Assembly (NCBI GenBank): GCA_963806335.1
Contig: CAWDXO010000013.1
Coordinates: 434,001 to 498,000 of the forward strand
Source of the DNA: Palsa-504 sp963806335
Lineage (GTDB): Bacteria > Actinomycetota > Actinomycetes > Streptosporangiales > Streptosporangiaceae
Reading direction: 5' to 3'
Length of the DNA stretch: 64,000 bases
Shown: one piece after another, positions 59,576-64,000 of the stretch
Numbering within the stretch: position 1 is the first letter of the stretch
How the letters are laid out: each line of letters opens with the position of its first letter
The notes under the pieces: generated by a model
The model's input: only the letters and a program-made list of their open reading frames with translations
The model's database searches: none
Told to the model about the DNA's origin: nothing
Program-made: the position numbers and the translations under genes

Positions 59576-60408
59576 TAGTTCCTCTCCTCAGCGACGCCCA
59601 GCTCGGCGAGCAGGCGGTTGCGTATTCCGGTGATTTCCGGGTGGTCCCGGTCGCGTGGCCGGGGGACGTCGATCCGGCTGCTGTAGGCGATCCGCCCGCC
59701 GGCCAGTACCAGCACCCGGTCGGCCAGCGCGAGGGCCTCGTCCACGTCGTGGGTGACCAGCAGCACGGCCGGCCGGTGGAGTTCCCAGAGGCGGAGCACC
59801 AGCCGGTGCATGGTGATGCGGGTAAGTGCGTCCAGCGCGCTGAACGGCTCGTCCAGCAGCAGCAGGCTGGGCTCGCGGACCAGGGCGCGGGCCAGCGCGG
59901 CCCGCTGCGCCTCCCCGCCGGACAGGGTCAGCGGCCAGGCGCTGGCGCGCTGGGTGAGGCCGACCTCCGCCAGCGCGGTCCGGGCGACGGACTGCGGATC
60001 GCTGACTCGCAGTCCCAGGCTGATGTTCGCCTGCAGACGGCGCCACGGCAGGAGCCGTGGTTCCTGGAAAGCTACCGCCGCGGTGCCGCTGACGCTCAGC
60101 TCTCCGGTGACCTCACGGTCCAGGCCGGCCAGGGCCCGCAGCAGCGTGGACTTGCCGGTGCCGCTGCGCCCGATCAAGGCGACGAATTCACCCTGGGCAA
60201 TGTCCAGGTCCAGGCGGTCCAGCACGCGGCGGTCGCCGAACTCGCGGGACAGCCCGCGGACCCGGGCCGTCGGGCCGGACTGCGCCGCGGCGGGCTTCAG
60301 GCCGCCTGCGACCCCGTTCAGGCCGCCTGCGACCCCGTTCAGGCCGCCTGCGACCCCGTTCAGGCCGCCTGCGACCCCGTTCAGGCCTCCAGGAGTCCGC
60401 GGCGCCAT
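59575..60408 (-). CDS. ssuB: aliphatic sulfonate ABC transporter, ATPase
   Basis: ABC ATPase with Walker A GRSGTGKST (80-88), signature LTLSGGEAQRAALARALV, Walker B LLLLDEPFSALD and H-loop LLVTHDVDEALALADRVLVL. The N-terminal 40 residues are four GGLNGVA units from a 21-bp tandem repeat that is absent in ordinary SsuB; the fold starts near residue 48. The gene overlaps ssuC by 28 bp, and the repeat lies in and beside the overlap, so it lengthens the N-terminus without harming the fold. Provides energy for sulfonate uptake. Confidence 0.93.
   Translation of the reverse strand: MAPRTPGGLNGVAGGLNGVAGGLNGVAGGLNGVAGGLKPAAAQSGPTARVRGLSREFGDRRVLDRLDLDIAQGEFVALIGRSGTGKSTLLRALAGLDREVTGELSVSGTAAVAFQEPRLLPWRRLQANISLGLRVSDPQSVARTALAEVGLTQRASAWPLTLSGGEAQRAALARALVREPSLLLLDEPFSALDALTRITMHRLVLRLWELHRPAVLLVTHDVDEALALADRVLVLAGGRIAYSSRIDVPRPRDRDHPEITGIRNRLLAELGVAEERN
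60297..60385. repeat. 21-bp tandem repeat, about 4 copies, at the ssuC-ssuB overlap
   Basis: Unit of 21 bp containing CAGGCCGCCTGCGACCCCG; it encodes GGLNGVA in SsuB. Its last bases reach the end of ssuC. Unit length a multiple of three. Confidence 0.95.
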
Positions 60409-61337
60409 GCCAGGGCCCTCCTTTCCAGCAGCCGGACCAGTCCGTCCGTCAGCAGCCCGAGCACGCAGTACATGAGGAGCGCCACGAAGATCACGTCATT
60501 GCGCAGGAACTGGGTGGCCTGGCTGATCATGAAGCCGAGCCCGGCGCTGGCGTTGATCTGCTCGGCGACTACCAGGGCCAGCCACGCGACACCCAGGCTC
60601 TGCCGCAGGCCGACCAGGATCTGCGGGAGCGCGCCCGGCAGGATGATGTGCCGGATCATCTCGGCGCGGCTCAGCCCGAGCGACCGGCCGGCCTCGACCA
60701 GCTTGGCGTCCACGCCGCGGATGCCGGAGAAGGTGTTGAGGTACAGCGGAATCGCGGCGCCCATCGCGATCAGCAGCACCTTGGGCAGCTCGCCGATGCC
60801 GAACCAGACGATGAACACCGGGATGAGCCCGAACAGCGGCAGCGTGCGGAGCATCTGCATAGGCGGGTCCACCGCGTTCTCGCCCAGCCTGCTCAGCCCG
60901 GCCAGCACGGCCAGGATCAGCCCGGCGCTGGCACCGAGCGCGAAGCCCAGCGCCACCCGCTGCAGCGACACGGCCATCGCGCCCTGCAACGTGCCGTAGG
61001 CCGGTGAATCGGTGCTGATCAGGGTGAGCGCGGTGTGCCAGACCTGGGTGGGTGGCGGGAGCTTCTGCGGCGACATGAGCCCGGACACGCTCACCGCCTG
61101 CCAGGCGGCCAGCAGCACTAGCGGGCTGATCAGCCGGTAGGCGGCACGGTGGCGGCGGCTAGCCGGTTTGCGGCCCGGCGGTGCGCCCCGGGCCGCTCCC
61201 GGCTCCGGCGGCGCGGCCCGGGGCGCTCCCGGCTCCGGCGGCGCGGCGCCGGCCGGTACCGTGCCTTCCTCGGTTTGGGCACCGGATTGCGGCCGGCCGC
61301 TGGCCGGCAGCAGTCCGGCGGGGGTGTTTCCGGGCAT
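60381..61337 (-). CDS. ssuC: aliphatic sulfonate ABC transporter, permease
   Basis: Binding-protein-dependent permease with about six helices. The EAA loop reads EAGRSLGLSRAEMIRHIILP. Further helices include SLGVAWLALVVAEQINASAG and LRNDVIFVALLMYCVLGLLT. The start is ATG 61337, with GCGAGG seven bases upstream. The first 60 residues are Pro/Ala/Arg-rich, with APPEPGA(P/R) repeats. The same frame upstream of 61337 would overlap the leader peptide and has no ribosome site, so it is not used. Length 318. First structural gene after the leader peptide. Confidence 0.92.
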   Translation of the reverse strand: MPGNTPAGLLPASGRPQSGAQTEEGTVPAGAAPPEPGAPRAAPPEPGAARGAPPGRKPASRRHRAAYRLISPLVLLAAWQAVSVSGLMSPQKLPPPTQVWHTALTLISTDSPAYGTLQGAMAVSLQRVALGFALGASAGLILAVLAGLSRLGENAVDPPMQMLRTLPLFGLIPVFIVWFGIGELPKVLLIAMGAAIPLYLNTFSGIRGVDAKLVEAGRSLGLSRAEMIRHIILPGALPQILVGLRQSLGVAWLALVVAEQINASAGLGFMISQATQFLRNDVIFVALLMYCVLGLLTDGLVRLLERRALAWRRGLLEA

Positions 61338-61429
61338 GCCAAAACCTCGCTCGTGGTGGTGGGGGCAACGTCGGCCGGGGGCGCTGTGCGTGCACCCTGA
61401 CGCGGCAGGCTGATCCGGGAGCTGTCTGC

Positions 61430-61525
61430 TCAGCGGGCAGCGGGACAGCAGGCCAGACACATCGCCGCAGCCTGCCTGCGCAGGTCGAGGTAGCGGCGGG
61501 AGACCAGGAGCTGCATGCGGGACAT
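61430..61525 (-). CDS. cysteine-codon leader peptide of the ssu operon (31 aa)
   Basis: The minus strand from ATG 61525 to TGA 61430 encodes 31 residues beginning MSRMQLLVSRRYLDLRRQ and ending AMCLACCPAAR. Three of the last nine residues are Cys. Short LVSRR-(Y/H)-(L/V)DL...C peptides before sulfur-assimilation operons are a known actinobacterial leader type, and this one fits that pattern. Stalling on Cys codons at low cysteine could expose or mask the downstream ssuC start, 92 bp away. A promoter palindrome lies just upstream (61542-61572). The call is from pattern, not from an experiment. Confidence 0.7.
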   Translation of the reverse strand: MSRMQLLVSRRYLDLRRQAAAMCLACCPAAR

Positions 61526-61541
61526 GTCCCTATGCTGAGTG

Positions 61542-61572
61542 AACTTTCCCTATAAAGTCAATAGAGAAAGTT
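61542..61572. promoter_or_regulatory. inverted repeat overlapping the ssu promoter
   Basis: AACTTTCCCTAT (61542-61553) and ATAGAGAAAGTT (61561-61572) are 12-bp arms with one mismatch and a 7-bp spacer. On the minus strand the -35-like hexamer TTGACT (61556-61561) lies in the spacer. A repressor binding here would block the ssu promoter; the protein is not identified. Confidence 0.55.
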
Positions 61573-61605
61573 GGAAAGACGGGATGAGCGGTCCGGGCGG
61601 CCAGT

Positions 61606-61668
61606 CGCCTGCGGTAAGAGGCCGCCTGCGGTAAGAGGCCGCCTGCGGTAAGAGGCCGCCTGCGGTGA
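61606..61668. repeat. 17-bp tandem repeat, about 3-4 copies, in the divergent ssu / cstR region
   Basis: Unit GGTAAGAGGCCGCCTGC, intergenic. The unit length is not a multiple of three. The 347-bp interval 61526-61872 that holds it also contains the promoter palindrome and the CsoR-family operator, and no gene. Confidence 0.9.
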
Positions 61669-61825
61669 GCGGCGGCCGCGGTGCCGCGGTGCCATGGCTG
61701 CCGCAGCACCGGCGCTGCCGCGGTGCCGGGGTGCCGCGACATCAATCCCCAGGCCGGCAGAATCCGGGTGACCGAGGGCCCGGGCGGCGCGGCGGGGGGA
61801 GAGAGAATCGGCCGCGCGGGGGCCA

Positions 61826-61843
61826 GATACCCGGCGGGGTATC
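61826..61843. promoter_or_regulatory. CsoR/CstR-type operator
   Basis: GATACCC-GGCG-GGGTATC is a near-perfect palindrome of the ATACCC/GGGTAT type bound by CsoR-family repressors. It lies 30 bp upstream of the CsoR-family gene, so autoregulation is expected. Confidence 0.7.
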
Positions 61844-61872
61844 ATGGGGCCGAGTCGCGAGAGAGGCAGCCG

Positions 61873-62133
61873 ATGAAGATCGACGATGATGCCGTGGGCC
61901 AGGTGCTCAACCGGCTCCGCCGGGCGCAGGGCCAGCTGGCCGGGGTCATCGCCATGGTCGAAGCCGGGCGGGACTGCGCCGACGTGGTCACCCAGCTCGC
62001 GGCGGTGTCGCGGGCCCTGGACCGCGCCGGTTTCAAGATCGTGGCGAGCGGCATGCGGCAGTGCCTGTCGCGGGACGGGGACGCTCCGATGACCGAGGAA
62101 CAGCTGGAGAAGATGTTCCTCACCCTCGCCTGA
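61873..62133 (+). CDS. CsoR-family repressor, CstR-like (lacks the copper His)
   Basis: A small all-helical repressor of 86 residues (DDDAVGQVLNRLRRAQGQLA, then GRDCADVVTQLAAVSRALDR and AGFKIVASGMRQCLSRDG). Copper CsoR needs the Cys-His-Cys pattern. Here the two Cys (DC and QC) are present, but the His position (xxHLxxC) reads GMRQC, so copper is unlikely. This matches the persulfide/sulfide sensor CstR, which keeps only the two Cys. The site and operator (61826-61843) fit. Its head-to-head position with the ssu cluster suggests sulfur-status control, though its operator is not at the ssu promoter. GAGAGG precedes the ATG. Confidence 0.82.
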   Translation: MKIDDDAVGQVLNRLRRAQGQLAGVIAMVEAGRDCADVVTQLAAVSRALDRAGFKIVASGMRQCLSRDGDAPMTEEQLEKMFLTLA

Positions 62134-62158
62134 CCTGGGCACGTTCGCGAAGGCCCGG

Positions 62159-62188
62159 GTCCGTTCGGGATAATTTGGCCGAACGGAC
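62159..62188. promoter_or_regulatory. perfect 10-bp inverted repeat after the CsoR-type gene
   Basis: GTCCGTTCGG (62159-62168) and CCGAACGGAC (62179-62188) with the spacer GATAATTTGG. It could end the CsoR-type transcript or be an operator; no T run follows. It lies in the 349-bp gap (62134-62482), which holds no other feature except a short ORF. Confidence 0.5.
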
Positions 62189-62246
62189 GGTGGTACCAGC
62201 GTCCACCAGGTGGCGGCCCTCCGCTGGCCGAGGAGGACGGCGCCCG

Positions 62247-62315
62247 ATGACGCTGCCCGCGGATCCGGAGCGGGCGCTGCTCCCCGCGATGTCGTCGCTG
62301 CTGGGCCGATGCTGA
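62247..62315 (+). other. 22-codon short ORF, possible remnant
   Basis: ATG 62247, with GAGGAGG upstream, encodes MTLPADPERALLPAMSSLLG and then RC. It looks like the start of a longer protein that stops at once. Possibly a truncated gene or a chance frame. Confidence 0.25.
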
Positions 62316-62482
62316 GGCGGGATGCGGGCGATCGGGCGTAGAGTTCCGGTAAGAGCTGGCGAACTAGCCGCTAGGTCGGGACCCCGCCTTGCTGCCGAGG
62401 CAGAAAGGCCGTCCCATGTTCGGCGCGGATCTGAGCGTTCGCGAATGCAACGACCCTGCGGTGGCCGCAGGGCGCGGGGAAC

Positions 62483-63244
62483 TTGGCTGCGCGGGTGGAC
62501 GGTAACCGGCCGGGCCAGATCTGGGGCCTGATCGCAGCGGAGGCGGCCAGCCGCGGCGGGCGGGTTTCGGCCGCAGACGCGTGCATGGCGGTCGTGGCCG
62601 CCGTCCAGGTCACCGGCGGCTGGCTGAGCGCCGCGAGGGACGTGGAGGCGGGTCACCTGATATGGGTCACGGACGATGTCAGTGAGCAGCTCGCCGAACT
62701 TCAGCTGACCCTGGGCGAAGGACCGTCGCTGGACGTCGCCGCCTCCGGCGGCCCGGTACTGGCCTCGGATCTGGCCGACGCGAAACACGAGCGCAGTTGG
62801 CCGGCTTTCGCCCCGGCGGCCCTTCAGGTCGGTGCGGCGGCGGTCTTCGCGTTCCCGCTGCGGATCGGGGCGATTCGCGCCGGGGTCCTGGGCCTGTACA
62901 GGAAACAGCCAGGCTCGCTGAGTACCTTCCAGCTGGGGGACGCGCTGACCTTCGCCGATGCCGCGACGCTGCTGATGCTTGACGGCCAAGGCCAGGCCGC
63001 GGGAGATCCCGCGGCCGGCCCGGGCGGGCAGCCCTCCGGCCTGGTCGTGCACCGGGCCGAGATCGACCAGGCCACCGGGATGCTCACCGAGCAACTCGGC
63101 ATAGACATCGCTGACGCATTCGTCCGATTGCGGGCCTATGCTTATGCACACGACCTGCGGCTGATCGATGTTGCCCGCGACATCGTCGCTCACCGCCTGC
63201 GGCTGGGCCCCGGCCCCGGGCCGTCCCGGGATGGTGACGCGTGA
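62483..63244 (+). CDS. GAF and ANTAR domain protein
   Basis: A sensor-type antiterminator. Residues 50-170 form a GAF domain (LTLGEGPSLDVAASGGPVLA, then AGVLGLYRKQPGSL), and the C-terminus is an ANTAR RNA-binding domain (RAEIDQATGMLTEQLGIDIA, then DAFVRLRAYAYAHDLRLIDV, with the final AR pattern). ANTAR proteins bind dual hexaloop RNA hairpins to prevent termination. The start is TTG 62483 by frame; a GTG at residue 5 is an alternative. No target hairpin pair is seen nearby. It precedes a second GAF-ANTAR gene, so the pair may be a duplication. Length 253. Confidence 0.88.
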   Translation: MAARVDGNRPGQIWGLIAAEAASRGGRVSAADACMAVVAAVQVTGGWLSAARDVEAGHLIWVTDDVSEQLAELQLTLGEGPSLDVAASGGPVLASDLADAKHERSWPAFAPAALQVGAAAVFAFPLRIGAIRAGVLGLYRKQPGSLSTFQLGDALTFADAATLLMLDGQGQAAGDPAAGPGGQPSGLVVHRAEIDQATGMLTEQLGIDIADAFVRLRAYAYAHDLRLIDVARDIVAHRLRLGPGPGPSRDGDA

Positions 63245-63337
63245 GGCACTCGCCAGGTAGCGGCGGCGCGGATGTCGCCCGTCCAGGGCCCCCGTTACGG
63301 GTCTTGCTGAGTTTCCCGAGCTGAGAGGGTGAGCGGG

Positions 63338-64000
63338 ATGGACGGAGAACTACTGTCGGCCACGTTCGTCGAACTGACTGACACCATGGTCGCCGATTTC
63401 GACGTCATCGACTTCCTGCATGTGCTGACCGACCGCAGCGTGCAGCTACTCGACGTGTCCGCGGCCGGGCTGCTGCTGGCTGACCCGCGCGGGGAGCTGC
63501 GACTGGTGGCCGCCTCCAGCGAAGCCGCCCGGCTCCTCGAGCTTTTCCAGCTGCAAAACGACGAGGGTCCCTGCCTGGAATGCTTCCGGTCCGGCCAGCC
63601 CGTCACCGCCACCGACCTGAACACAGAGGCGCTGCGCTGGCCCCGGTTCGCGGCCGCCGCCCAGGAGGCCGGCTTCGCCGCCGTGCAGGCCCTGCCGATG
63701 CGGCTACGCGAGCAGGTCCTCGGCGCGCTGAACCTCTTCCGCGCCACCCCGGGCCCCTTTGACCCGGCAGGCATCCGCATCGGCCAGGCGATGGCCGACG
63801 TGGCCACCATCAGCTTGCTGCACGAACGCAACATGCGCCACAGCGACATCCTGAACGAGCAGTTGCAAACCGCGCTGAACAGCCGGGTCATCATCGAGCA
63901 GGCCAAGGGCAAGCTCGCCGAACGCCTCGGCCTGGACACGGACCAGGCCTTCAGCCTGCTGCGCGACCACGCCAGGTCCCGTAACCAGCGCCTGTCCGAC
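63338..64000 (+). CDS. GAF-ANTAR domain protein (partial, cut by window end)
   Basis: The frame from ATG 63338 is open to the window end (221 codons). It starts MDGELLSATFVELTDTMVAD, then FDVIDFLHVLTDRSVQLLDV, a GAF domain (about 30-155; SGQPVTATDLNTEALRWPRF) and the ANTAR core (IIEQAKGKLAERLGLDTDQA, then FSLLRDHARSRNQRL). The ANTAR motif is nearly complete, so only a few residues lie beyond the edge. It is 93 bp after the first GAF-ANTAR gene, in the same direction. The frame has no stop within the window. A plausible frame on the minus strand covering 63295-63939 is its shadow. Confidence 0.9.
   Translation, partial: MDGELLSATFVELTDTMVADFDVIDFLHVLTDRSVQLLDVSAAGLLLADPRGELRLVAASSEAARLLELFQLQNDEGPCLECFRSGQPVTATDLNTEALRWPRFAAAAQEAGFAAVQALPMRLREQVLGALNLFRATPGPFDPAGIRIGQAMADVATISLLHERNMRHSDILNEQLQTALNSRVIIEQAKGKLAERLGLDTDQAFSLLRDHARSRNQRLSD

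Overview
The window is a contiguous stretch of high-GC actinobacterial chromosome. The GC bias is strong, TTG and GTG starts are frequent, and the marker genes agree: mycothiol ligase mshC, an actinobacterial lexA / LysM / nrdR / class II nrdJ block, the tmsAB pair for 10-methyl fatty acids, DUF4192, ANTAR regulators and a fused 5-oxoprolinase. I read it as a soil-type Actinomycetota genome, perhaps near Streptosporangiales; no rRNA or species marker lets me go further. Two tRNAs (His GTG, Lys CTT) lie in it.

Layout. 0.3-10.6 kb: PAS/GAF/SpoIIE phosphatase, an unrecognised 537-residue protein, a fused 5-oxoprolinase/hydantoinase, and a membrane-anchored double-AAA ATPase just upstream of it. 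10.9-19.1 kb is a worn accessory stretch: amidohydrolase, GNAT, a DoxX protein with a histone-H1-like tail opposite a MerR reading frame, a frameshifted nitroreductase, abutting TetR and HIT fragments, a flavin reductase, a Fic protein and a broken recombinase. 19.1-28.3 kb is housekeeping: nrdJ (interrupted by an intein), nrdR, a LysM protein, lexA and leuS. 28.6-32.7 kb holds tmsB, tmsA and a DUF4192 gene. 33.2-43.9 kb holds mshC, an IclR-amidase pair, two membrane proteases, a DapA-family aldolase, a kinase-like phosphotransferase, a PGRP-like protein, a PPOX-like flavoprotein and orn.

44.0-49.9 kb: tRNA-His, an alpha/beta hydrolase, a repeat-rich gap, a TetR-MFS efflux pair with an operator-like palindrome, and an SDR. 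50-56 kb: an LCP cell-wall ligase, a LuxR-type protein, a two-component system, fructosamine kinase, a low-molecular-weight phosphatase and tRNA-Lys. 56.3-62.1 kb is a sulfonate-sulfur cluster. It has ssuC-ssuB-ssuA-ssuD, an internally deleted second monooxygenase and a flavin reductase, preceded by a 31-residue cysteine-codon leader peptide. Divergent to it is a CsoR-family regulator that lacks the copper-binding His and has a matching operator (CstR-like). The window ends with two tandem GAF-ANTAR proteins, the second cut by the edge.

Three features stand out beyond ordinary genes. A roughly 90-bp palindromic element occurs twice, in opposite orientations (32.9 kb and 45.5 kb). Short tandem repeats are very frequent: well over ten arrays, with units of 15, 18 or 21 bp inside genes and mostly 16, 17 or 29 bp between genes. 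The sulfur cluster combines a leader peptide, a promoter palindrome and a persulfide-type sensor. Several genes are visibly broken, so the 14-19 kb and 57 kb parts look like active decay or rearrangement.
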